Assembly: GCA_009928745.1 (NCBI GenBank)
Contig: SACC01000124.1
Coordinates: forward strand, 1 to 5,165
DNA length: 5,165 nt
From: Clostridia bacterium
GTDB taxonomy: Bacteria > Bacillota > Clostridia > Christensenellales > CAG-1252
Reading direction: 5' to 3'
In this document: positions 1 through 5,165 of the stretch, one piece after another
Position numbering within the stretch: position 1 is the first letter of the stretch
Layout: each line of letters opens with the position of its first letter
The notes under the pieces: model-generated
Told to the model about the DNA's origin: nothing
The model's database searches: none
Seen by the model: only the letters and a program-made list of their open reading frames with translations
Program-made: the position numbers and the translations under genes

Positions 1-177
1 CCGCTTAAATGTAAAATGGTCTTCAATAATTTCATAACCTAAATCGGTCATATGTTTGGCAATGTAGTCAATGAACTGTTCGTGAGCGGCGCTTCCTGTT
101 AGCCTAGGTCCCATTCCCACCATTGTTTCTTCCATTTCTTGCAACTTTTCTGTACTTAATAATCCTTTGTCCGTCAT
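1..177 (-). CDS. N-terminal 59 residues of a probable M28-family metallopeptidase (truncated by window edge)
   Basis: The frame starts with ATG at 175-177 and is open to base 1, so only the first 59 residues are present. The product begins MTDKGLLSTEKLQEMEE and carries GPRLTGSAAH at residues 23-32, followed by an amphipathic helix-like stretch and LGYEIIEDHFTF (47-58). A 'GPR.TGS.AH' element before a helix and an 'LG.E...D.F.F' strand is characteristic of the N-terminus of M28 zinc aminopeptidase-like proteins. The metal-binding residues lie later and are outside the window, so activity cannot be judged. There is no signal peptide, which suggests a cytoplasmic product. The start overlaps the stop of the large surface-protein gene as ATGA, and GAGG lies nine bases upstream, inside that gene. 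No separate promoter was found, so expression probably depends on the upstream gene. The family call rests on a short fragment and is moderate. Confidence 0.68.
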   Translation of the reverse strand, partial: MTDKGLLSTEKLQEMEETMVGMGPRLTGSAAHEQFIDYIAKHMTDLGYEIIEDHFTFKR

Positions 178-3100
178 TTTCTTATTCCTCTTTTTATAAA
201 TGTAAATATAAATATAGCGGCGGCTAGCAAAGTAAGCACTCCGCCAACAGATATCCCCACAATGGCTTTTACCGACAACGGACTTTTATTATCTATTACA
301 ATTTCGTCAACCAAAGTAATACTTGTCCATTTGGCATAGAGCACGGTATCCTCGCTTATGTCGGCAACAGAAGTAATTTTTTCTCCCGAAAAATCACTGC
401 TAAGGTACCAGCCTTCAAAAATATATCCTTCCTTTATAGGCGGATATATTACTCCGTCACTGCCAAAAGAAGTAATATAGCTTTCGCCGTTCTCGCTCTC
501 AGCGCTTACATAATAAATATTCCAAACAAAATACAAATCTTCGGTAGTGCCGTCAGTCCATTCATAGTTCGATTTATTTATTAAGCTGACGGTAGCGGTA
601 TACTCTCCTCCGTCTTTAGCTGTGTTTCCGCTGATTGAGTAAGCGTCGTTTTCTGTCAATATATATTTTTGTGTTATTCCGTTATAAACTAAATTGTTGC
701 CTGCCGAAGGCTTTGCTATAGGCGCCTTCAAAATCTTCCAACTTATACTAAAGTTATTATCGGTGCTGTCAGACCAAATGTAGTTAGTCGTATCTTTTAA
801 GCTTATTATTGCAGTATAGGTTCCCACGTTTGTAGCTTTGTATCCCGAAAGACTATATCTTGTGTCTTCAGGAATCGCCGCGGTTTGTTCATATCCTAAA
901 TAATAATTATCCTTTGCCAAAGTAGGCTTGGTAACAATTTGACGGGCAATAGACCATTGCGCGTTAATCGGCGCATCACTCTCGTCCGCCCACATATAGT
1001 TATTTGGATATCTAAGCTGCACAGTAGCGGTATAACTACCCACAACTGTATTTTTATTGTTATTTATGACATACAAATTGGTATCTGTTACCGGCATATA
1101 AATTATCTCGCTTCCGGTATAAGTAAAAGTTGCCTCTTCAAAAACGCTTCTTTGAATTGCTTTCTTTCCCACAACGTAATTAATATATATTACTCTTTCT
1201 CCCCCGCCTAACCACTCGGTATTACTTACGTCGTTTAACGTGACATAAACTCTGTAACTGCCTGCATTAATAAAGCTGAGCTCTTCCTCGTCAACCGAAT
1301 AATAGAAATTATAAGGAAAGTCAATTTCTTGCTCATCTCCGTTATAAGTATAGTTTCCGCTCAAAACAGGCTTTGTTATTTTTAATTTGGCTATAACAAA
1401 ATCAAAGGTTTTTGCCTCGCTTCCGCCGCTTGACCATACACAATTAGCCGTGTCTATACTAACAGTTATTGTATGGGTGCCGGCATTTGTCTGTTCATCG
1501 CCCGTGATTATATACCAGTCGTTATCGGGGGATATATTGGCTTTTTGCGTAATTCCGTTATAGGTATACTCTCCGCTTAGCACGGGAGTAATAACCTCCC
1601 TTTTTGCTATCGAAAAAGGATATTCCAAATCATTAATACTGTTGTCAGAAAAGCAATAATTATTTTTATCTTTTAGTACAACCACTGCAATATAATCCCC
1701 TGCGTTTATGTAAGTATCGTAAAAAATATTATATACGTTACTTGCAGTTATTACCGCTTTATGTGGGGTATTGTCATAGACAAAGTTCGATTCTGTGTAA
1801 GTTGGAAAGTCCACATAGTATTTTTGTATGGTCCATATAAGTGATAGGTCTTCACTCAAGCCGCCGTCCCAACAATAATTGTCTTTGTCTTTTAGTACTA
1901 CAATTATCGTATATGTCCCTGATTCTTTTTGTTGGTTATTATATACGATATATTCGGTATTTGTAACAACGTTTGCCTCCTGTAGTAATCCGTTGTAATA
2001 ATAATCGCCGGTAATGTTCGGGGTGGTAACAATTTTTTTATTTATTACCCATTCAATGCTCTTATCGGCTGAATCACTGCCTTCCCAACGATAATTATCC
2101 TTGTCATTTAGGGATACCGTTATGTAATAAATGCCTGCGTTTGTATAGCTTTCTCTGGTGATACCGTAATAATCGCTATCTAATAAATCATGATTCTGGC
2201 TCGCTCCATTATAATAATAGGTTTGCTGCAAACTTGGAATAGGTATTTCTAACTTGTTTACCGTTACACTCTGCTCGTCACGGAAAGTATTTTCGCCTTC
2301 CTGATATGCAACGTAAAACTTTGTATCTCCGTAAGTAAAGGAGCTGCCGTTCTCGTATTCTATATAATAATCATATATTTCTTCGGACGTATCGTCGTTG
2401 TAATAAGCGTATACAACCATTCCCGCAGTATTTACTGTATTAAAAGCATGATATATAGTTAATGTCGGAGGGGTAATAATTTCTATTTTTTCTACGGCAA
2501 ACACAAGAATATTAAACTCCACTCCAACTCTTAAAACTTTGTAGTTATTAGTATCAACAGGAGTGAATACCCAATAATATGTGTTTTCGCCCTCAACCAA
2601 TGTGTACTCTTCCCAACCAATACTCCCTTCCGTATCCGAACTTTCTATGCTGATTGACGGTAATTCTCCGTTGACAAATATTTTCCCTTCGGTATCAAAA
2701 GCAGGCACTACTTGAGGATTTGCCTTAGTTAAAGTAAGAGCAATAACTATTTCAAAATCATAATAATTGTCACTATCGGCATTGTAAAGCGCATTATAGC
2801 TTTGTGTAAGAGTGGCAGGCACTGTGCTGGGCTGTTCCCAACGGTAATAGCTATTATATAGAGAATAATCGGCGAGGATTTTGTTTTTGTCGTATACCCC
2901 ATACATAGGCACATGGGTTATACCCTCATATTCGGCTTTGTCTAGCTCTATTGTAATTTGCAAAGAAAAATCGTTATAATTTATATCATCAGCGTTATAA
3001 ATTGCGCTATAAAGCGTAGTTTTTACTACAGGAATAATATCTTGGTCTACCCAATAAAAGTTAGTGTTCAAATCAAAGTCAGATAACTTTTGTGTCGGGC

Positions 3101-5099
3101 TGTAAACTCCGTCAAAACTAGAATGCGTTATGCCTATGTAGTCCGCCTTGTCCAAGTTTATGTAAGCTTTTAGGCTGTGACTTGTATAATTGTCAAAATC
3201 GGGATTGTAATAAGCTAAGTAGCCGTCGTTAATTCCGTCATAATAATTTCTGTCGCAGGAAGGCACAATATTCGGGTCTGTCCAATAAAAGTCAGTCGGC
3301 AGTAAATAATCAGCCAAAGTTTTGCTTACATCGTATACTCCTGTAAGCACGCTTAATTCAGGCACGACCAAATCGGAAGCGTTTGCCTTGGCAATGACAA
3401 CCTCAATAGGGCTTGTTCGCGCTTCTTCGGATACATAATCCCCATCGGTTACGTAAGCACCGCACTTATAAAATCCGCTCTCATTATGGTTCTTTACCAA
3501 ATACTCGGAAGTTACTTCAAAGGTTAATGCTTGATACTCTCCGCTCTCCGTCAAAGAATAATACCATTGATAGTTAACAACTGCGCTTCCCGCATCAGAC
3601 AAGGCAACTGCTTGTAATCCATGATATTGTCCGTCGTATGTTATATTTATGTCGCTGCTTACCGTTTCAAAATAAGGCGCGTTTAGTATTTTTCGTAAAT
3701 ATAAATTTGTATCGCTTGTAGGCGTTATTCCGATAACTTGACTGCCCCAATCATTTGCCTCGGTATCTGTTTGCCAAGAGGTAGTATAGCCTTGCAAAGT
3801 TATTGTCGGCAGAAGCGTATATTCATCGGCATTAAATAGCACACTCTTGTATAATTGTTCTTCGGAGTAAAGTGAAATAAGATAAGCTTCAAAACTATAA
3901 AGACGCCCGTTAATGCTTGGGAAATAATAAATAATACCTGATTTTGGAGTATATGTCCAATCTGACCCTAAGTATGCCTGCAGTGCGCTTCCCACTATTC
4001 CTAGCCTGTCCTTGCCCGCATCGGCAAAATCAGTACTTCCTCCAACGGCGGTAGAAACGTCATCTTCCTTATAAAAAAAGTTGTCGCTAAAAGTGCCGAA
4101 GTTGCTGCCGATTATCATACCGACGGAAAAAGCGTTTTCTCCGCCGCTTATGCTTCCCAGCATTAAAGACTTTTGAACGACTCCCAAATTTCCGCTTTCT
4201 CCTACAATACCGCCTACATTGTCATTTCCCGCAATAGCGCCGGAATTAAGACAGGAGGTAATAGCACCTAAGCTACTTCCGGCCAAACCGCCGACGTATG
4301 TATTTACAGCGACTATGTCGCCTGCGTTTTCACACGTTGTAATACTTCCGCTAAACAATTCCCCGACTACACCGCCTGCCGAAGAGTTTGCTGAAACGTA
4401 AGCGTTTGAAAAGCAATCGGAAATATCAACGTCTTCGCCGTAACCGCAAATGCCTCCTAAGCGAGAACTGTATTCTACTTCCTCACCTAATCCGTTCCTA
4501 CCCATAACCACTCCGCCGACACTACAATTAGTTATATCGGCGCCGTTAATTAAGCCTGACAATATTGCAGAATCGCTTATTGCGCTCACATATGAGTAAC
4601 TAATACTAAGGTCACGGATAGCGGCATCCTCTCCCAAATGTCCAAAAAGTCCGCTGTTTGTATCGTTATTGCAATATAAACCGCTAATAGTTTTTGAATT
4701 GCCGTTAAAATTCCCACGGAAAGGATAGTTTGAGCCTAGCTCGTACAGCCCTATAGGCGACCATACGTTAATAGGCGGATTATTTCCCCAATTTGCAAAA
4801 TTTGTTATGTCGTTTGCTTCAATATTATCTGTTAAAATAAAGTATACGCCGTAATAATCATTGCCTAGATTAACATTCTCTGACAAAAATGCAAGTTGGT
4901 TGCAATTTGCAATCTCATAAGGAGTACTTTGCGAGCCGTCCCCGGCGGCATAAGAGGTCGCTACTTCGCCGTCCCAAACCAAAGCGCTTGCTCTACTGCT
5001 TGAAATACTTGGCGCATAAATAAGCAAAGCAATAATAAAGAGCGCCACGCAAAAAATACAGGCATATAAAAACTTTTTTGAATAATAAGTTTTTTGCAT
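174..5099 (-). CDS. Giant secreted repeat protein: GLUG beta-helix, Ig-like repeat arrays, C-terminal membrane anchor
   Basis: This encodes 1641 residues, probably a cell-surface adhesin or ligand-binding stalk. No enzymatic motif is visible and the ligand is unknown. Order of parts: signal peptide (1-39); GLUG beta-helix (about 42-345); linker to about 417; degenerate Listeria/Bacteroides-like repeat (418-470); Ig-like domain (472-571); three K-A-ended repeats (572-792); related domain (793-867); group-3-like Ig domain (868-949); eight 72-74-residue repeats (950-1530); Listeria/Bacteroides repeat (1531-1593); transmembrane helix (1612-1635) with tail KRGIRK. The start is fixed by AAGGAG seven bases upstream and by the signal peptide beginning at once. 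The frame is open throughout, so the gene looks intact. Tyrosine is strikingly frequent (about 147 residues by hand count, near 9 percent) and cysteine is rare. No LPXTG motif precedes the helix, so anchoring is probably by the membrane segment itself. The gene is first in a transcription unit with the overlapping peptidase gene. A surface location is well supported; adhesin function is inference from family architecture. Confidence 0.93.
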   Translation of the reverse strand: MQKTYYSKKFLYACIFCVALFIIALLIYAPSISSSRASALVWDGEVATSYAAGDGSQSTPYEIANCNQLAFLSENVNLGNDYYGVYFILTDNIEANDITNFANWGNNPPINVWSPIGLYELGSNYPFRGNFNGNSKTISGLYCNNDTNSGLFGHLGEDAAIRDLSISYSYVSAISDSAILSGLINGADITNCSVGGVVMGRNGLGEEVEYSSRLGGICGYGEDVDISDCFSNAYVSANSSAGGVVGELFSGSITTCENAGDIVAVNTYVGGLAGSSLGAITSCLNSGAIAGNDNVGGIVGESGNLGVVQKSLMLGSISGGENAFSVGMIIGSNFGTFSDNFFYKEDDVSTAVGGSTDFADAGKDRLGIVGSALQAYLGSDWTYTPKSGIIYYFPSINGRLYSFEAYLISLYSEEQLYKSVLFNADEYTLLPTITLQGYTTSWQTDTEANDWGSQVIGITPTSDTNLYLRKILNAPYFETVSSDINITYDGQYHGLQAVALSDAGSAVVNYQWYYSLTESGEYQALTFEVTSEYLVKNHNESGFYKCGAYVTDGDYVSEEARTSPIEVVIAKANASDLVVPELSVLTGVYDVSKTLADYLLPTDFYWTDPNIVPSCDRNYYDGINDGYLAYYNPDFDNYTSHSLKAYINLDKADYIGITHSSFDGVYSPTQKLSDFDLNTNFYWVDQDIIPVVKTTLYSAIYNADDINYNDFSLQITIELDKAEYEGITHVPMYGVYDKNKILADYSLYNSYYRWEQPSTVPATLTQSYNALYNADSDNYYDFEIVIALTLTKANPQVVPAFDTEGKIFVNGELPSISIESSDTEGSIGWEEYTLVEGENTYYWVFTPVDTNNYKVLRVGVEFNILVFAVEKIEIITPPTLTIYHAFNTVNTAGMVVYAYYNDDTSEEIYDYYIEYENGSSFTYGDTKFYVAYQEGENTFRDEQSVTVNKLEIPIPSLQQTYYYNGASQNHDLLDSDYYGITRESYTNAGIYYITVSLNDKDNYRWEGSDSADKSIEWVINKKIVTTPNITGDYYYNGLLQEANVVTNTEYIVYNNQQKESGTYTIIVVLKDKDNYCWDGGLSEDLSLIWTIQKYYVDFPTYTESNFVYDNTPHKAVITASNVYNIFYDTYINAGDYIAVVVLKDKNNYCFSDNSINDLEYPFSIAKREVITPVLSGEYTYNGITQKANISPDNDWYIITGDEQTNAGTHTITVSIDTANCVWSSGGSEAKTFDFVIAKLKITKPVLSGNYTYNGDEQEIDFPYNFYYSVDEEELSFINAGSYRVYVTLNDVSNTEWLGGGERVIYINYVVGKKAIQRSVFEEATFTYTGSEIIYMPVTDTNLYVINNNKNTVVGSYTATVQLRYPNNYMWADESDAPINAQWSIARQIVTKPTLAKDNYYLGYEQTAAIPEDTRYSLSGYKATNVGTYTAIISLKDTTNYIWSDSTDNNFSISWKILKAPIAKPSAGNNLVYNGITQKYILTENDAYSISGNTAKDGGEYTATVSLINKSNYEWTDGTTEDLYFVWNIYYVSAESENGESYITSFGSDGVIYPPIKEGYIFEGWYLSSDFSGEKITSVADISEDTVLYAKWTSITLVDEIVIDNKSPLSVKAIVGISVGGVLTLLAAAIFIFTFIKRGIRK
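187..191 (-). promoter_or_regulatory. Ribosome binding site of the peptidase gene, embedded in the upstream coding sequence
   Basis: AGAGG on the minus strand lies nine bases before the ATG at 175-177. It is part of the codons for the basic tail (K-R-G-I-R-K) of the surface protein. Together with the ATGA stop/start overlap this is the usual arrangement for translational coupling. Confidence 0.7.
195..266 (-). other. C-terminal transmembrane anchor with basic tail, residues 1612-1641
   Basis: AIVGISVGGVLTLLAAAIFI and the following FTFI form one hydrophobic helix (1612-1635), and KRGIRK follows at the very C-terminus. This is a stop-transfer anchor that leaves the tail in the cytoplasm. The layout resembles a sortase signal, but the stretch before the helix (DNKSPLSVK) contains no LPXTG-like motif. 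The helix and tail are encoded right up to the overlap with the next gene. Confidence 0.85.
321..509 (-). other. Listeria/Bacteroides (InlB B-type) repeat, residues 1531-1593
   Basis: The segment ends in the typical string: P-P-I-K-E-G-Y-I-F-E-G-W-Y (1553-1565), a short loop, and D-T-V-L-Y-A-K-W (1584-1591). The G-Y-x-F-x-G-W-Y and L-Y-A-K-W elements are the hallmark of this small beta-grasp repeat, here in one copy next to the membrane anchor, as is frequent in clostridial surface proteins. The first strand (VSAESENGE) is less typical. Confidence 0.85.
510..2252 (-). repeat. Array B: eight tandem protein repeats of 72-74 residues (residues 950-1530)
   Basis: The units are residues 950-1021, 1022-1093, 1094-1166, 1167-1238, 1239-1312, 1313-1386, 1387-1458 and 1459-1530 (bases 2037-2252, 1821-2036, 1602-1820, 1386-1601, 1164-1385, 942-1163, 726-941 and 510-725). 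The consensus is P near position 6, Y-x-Y-N-G-x-x-Q, a middle Y-x-I/V strand, then [NE/K]-x-G-x-Y-x-x-x-V-x-L-x-D/N-x-x-N-Y-x-W and a closing W/F-x-I-x-K. No copy is broken and no two are near-identical, so the array is old or under diversifying pressure. It predicts a long beta-sandwich stalk carrying the beta-helix away from the cell. The DNA identity between units is modest: one 44-base stretch of units 2 and 3 (starting at 1879 and 1660 on the + strand) agrees at about 70 percent by hand alignment. Confidence 0.88.
2253..2498 (-). other. Bacterial Ig-like domain, group 3-like, residues 868-949
   Basis: The domain starts AVEKIEIITPPTLTIYHAF and has T-A-G-M-V-V-Y-A-Y-Y-N-D-D-T-S, FTYGDTKFYVAYQEG and a closing S-V-T-V-N-K. 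The order 'I-x-I-x-x-P...Y...G-M-V-V-x-A-x-Y-x-D-x-T...G-x-x-x-x-x-V-x-Y...V-T-V' is that of group-3 bacterial Ig-like domains. It separates repeat arrays A and B. Confidence 0.7.
2499..2723 (-). other. Single beta-sandwich domain related to array A, residues 793-867
   Basis: This segment starts A-N-P-Q-V-V-P-A and carries GSIGWEEYTLVEGENTYYWV (825-844) followed by FTPVDTNNYK (845-854). The 'Y-x-W-x-F-T-P-x-D-x-x-N-Y' element is common in Ig-like stalk repeats and echoes the D-x-x-N-Y element of array A. It differs from array A in lacking the GVYD opening, so it is listed apart. The role is probably structural. Confidence 0.55.
2724..3386 (-). repeat. Array A: three protein repeats of 70-80 residues ending in K (residues 572-792)
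   Basis: The units are residues 572-651, 652-721 and 722-792 (bases 3147-3386, 2937-3146 and 2724-2936). Shared features are GVYD or GVYS near the start, K-x-L-[AS]-D-[YF], then YW or RW, a VP or IP pair, a Y-N-[PA]-D-x-D-x-x-N-Y type element, and a final I-x-L-[DT]-K followed by A. Units 2 and 3 share GITH and YNAD and are closest to each other. The plan (L-x-D, aromatic-W, P, then D-x-x-N-Y and K-A) matches a Tyr-rich Ig-like stalk repeat seen in many Gram-positive surface proteins. The role is probably a rigid spacer. Confidence 0.8.
3387..3686 (-). other. Ig-like domain, residues 472-571
   Basis: This is a single copy with an immunoglobulin-like core: ITYDGQYHGL (486-495), VVNYQWYYS (507-515), then SGFYKCGAYVTDG (541-553) and a closing I-E-V-V-I-A-K strand. 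W512 and C546 sit where the core Trp and second Cys of an Ig fold would be. It resembles the spacer Ig-like domains common in bacterial surface proteins. No cysteine is present to pair with C546 inside the domain. Confidence 0.6.
3690..3848 (-). other. Degenerate Listeria/Bacteroides (InlB-type) repeat, residues 418-470
   Basis: The segment begins KSVLFNADEYTLLPTITLQG and continues with GYTTSWQTD and a final TNLYLRK. This follows the plan of the small beta-grasp InlB B-type repeat (strand, G-Y-x-x-x-W, then an x-L-Y-x-x strand), but the usual closing A-x-W is replaced by L-R-K. It links the beta-helix to the first Ig-like domain. Assignment is tentative. Confidence 0.45.
4065..4976 (-). other. 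GLUG-motif beta-helix domain (residues about 42-345)
   Basis: The domain opens with the usual leader of such proteins: WDG at 42-44, G-D-G followed by TPYEI (53-63), and QLAFLSENVN (68-77). It continues with W-x-P-I-G (113-117), FRGNFNG (127-133) and KTISGLY (136-142). Four clear GLUG-type coils follow at residues 214-235, 241-262, 269-289 and 295-317, spaced 26-28 residues apart, each of the form x-G-G-[IVL]-x-G...I-x-x-C-x-N/S-x-G/A-x-[IV]. Weaker coils precede (149-167, 180-198) and follow (326-344). The pattern predicts a right-handed beta-helix at the distal tip of the surface protein, the part most likely to contact a ligand. Family assignment is from motif recognition; the ligand is unknown. 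Confidence 0.82.
4983..5099 (-). other. Signal peptide of the large protein (residues 1-39)
   Basis: A basic start (K3, K8, K9) is followed by a long hydrophobic core (about residues 10-29) and an A-S-A site at 37-39, with mature protein predicted to begin at L40-V-W-D-G. This is a classical type I signal peptide. C14 and C17 lie in the hydrophobic core and are not followed by a lipobox pattern, so a lipoprotein is unlikely. Confidence 0.88.
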
Positions 5100-5106
5100 A
5101 AAGGTT

Positions 5107-5112
5107 CTCCTT
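5107..5112 (-). promoter_or_regulatory. Ribosome binding site AAGGAG of the large gene
   Basis: AAGGAG on the minus strand is followed by seven bases (AACCTTT) and then the ATG at 5097-5099. This near-ideal site and spacing decide the start codon of the large gene. Confidence 0.9.
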
Positions 5113-5122
5113 TTATTTCAGC

Positions 5123-5148
5123 TATATTATATATTAATATAAAATATA
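5123..5148. promoter_or_regulatory. All-A/T imperfect palindrome over the promoter spacer and -10 (possible operator)
   Basis: A perfect 12-base palindrome, TATATTAATATA, lies at 5130-5141. It extends on both sides to 5123-5148 with a single mismatched pair (5129/5142), so 12 of 13 base pairs are symmetric. It fills the spacer and the -10 element, where a bound repressor would block RNA polymerase. Because the stretch contains only A and T, symmetry arises by chance far more easily than in mixed sequence, so a regulatory role is only a possibility. Confidence 0.3.
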
Positions 5149-5154
5149 AGTCAA
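5126..5154 (-). promoter_or_regulatory. Housekeeping-type (sigma-A) promoter of the large gene
   Basis: Read on the minus strand, TTGACT (5149-5154) is followed by a 17-base spacer and then a perfect TATAAT (5126-5131). Both hexamers and the spacer match the vegetative sigma consensus almost exactly. Transcription would start near 5117-5120, giving a leader of about 20 bases and leaving little room for a riboswitch or leader peptide. It is the only promoter seen for the two-gene unit. The region is extremely A/T-rich, which makes chance TATAAT matches easier, but the matching -35 at ideal spacing makes this convincing. Confidence 0.85.
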
Positions 5155-5165
5155 TATTAGCATCA

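Noticed and set aside
178..270. Possible separate promoter for the peptidase gene inside the end of the large gene
   Set aside because: TTGCTA and several TATATT-like strings occur on the minus strand, but the usable spacings are about 14 or 20 or more bases, not 16-18. Read-through from the upstream promoter with translational coupling explains expression better.
939..1211. Open frame of 90 codons on the plus strand
   Set aside because: It lies wholly antisense to array B of the large gene, shows no ribosome binding site worth naming, and its translation has no recognisable domain. It is best explained as a shadow of the repeat coding sequence.
4219..4401. Open frame of 60 codons on the plus strand
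   Set aside because: It is antisense to the GLUG coils and Pro/Ala-rich because it mirrors Gly/Ala-rich codons of that region. No ribosome binding site or family match is apparent.
5060..5099. Two A6 tracts (minus strand) in codons 2-4 and 8-9 of the large gene as phase-variation sites
   Set aside because: Runs of six are ordinary in A/T-rich DNA and shorter than typical slippage tracts. The seven-base runs at 4073-4079 and 2033-2039 are likewise unremarkable. The frame is intact throughout.
174..5099. CRISPR, mobile element or defence system
   Set aside because: The repetitive DNA is protein-coding in one continuous frame with units of about 216-222 bases that differ in sequence. There are no short exact direct repeats with spacers, no transposase or integrase, and no terminal inverted repeats.
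5100..5120. Riboswitch or structured leader before the large gene
   Set aside because: The predicted transcript leader is only about 20 bases, mostly the ribosome binding site, too short for a riboswitch or attenuator.
5100..5165. Invertible promoter (phase-variable switch) upstream of a surface protein
   Set aside because: Such switches need inverted repeats flanking the promoter. No repeat partner for the 5100-5122 segment is visible, and only 11 bases lie beyond the -35 in this window, so there is no support.

Overview
The window is almost entirely one very large gene on the minus strand (174-5099, 1641 residues) encoding a secreted, membrane-anchored, multi-domain repeat protein. At the left edge it runs into the first 59 codons of a second minus-strand gene that looks like an M28-family peptidase and leaves the window. 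The low-GC DNA, clean AGGAG ribosome binding sites, a consensus housekeeping promoter, and a signal peptide - GLUG beta-helix - Ig-like repeats - Listeria/Bacteroides repeat - transmembrane tail architecture all suggest a Gram-positive (Firmicutes/Clostridia-type) bacterium, probably an uncultured gut or animal-associated one. The taxonomic guess is inference.

Layout in the direction of transcription (right to left): a promoter at 5126-5154 (TTGACT, 17 bp, TATAAT), overlapped by an all-A/T imperfect palindrome; a short leader of about 20 nt with AAGGAG; then the large gene. The protein has a signal peptide (residues 1-39), a GLUG-type beta-helix (about 42-345) and a linker, a degenerate Listeria/Bacteroides-like repeat (418-470), and an Ig-like domain (472-571). 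These are followed by three repeats of 70-80 residues ending in K-A (572-792), a related single domain (793-867), a group-3-like bacterial Ig domain (868-949), eight tandem repeats of 72-74 residues (950-1530), a recognisable Listeria/Bacteroides repeat (1531-1593), and a C-terminal transmembrane helix with a basic tail (1612-1641). No LPXTG sortase signal is visible.

The stop codon of the large gene overlaps the start of the peptidase gene as ATGA, and the peptidase's ribosome binding site lies inside the last codons of the large gene. The two are therefore almost certainly co-transcribed and probably translationally coupled. The pairing of a surface repeat protein with a peptidase that shows no signal peptide is the most interesting contextual feature. 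Nothing in the window shows a defence system, mobile element, CRISPR array or structured RNA.
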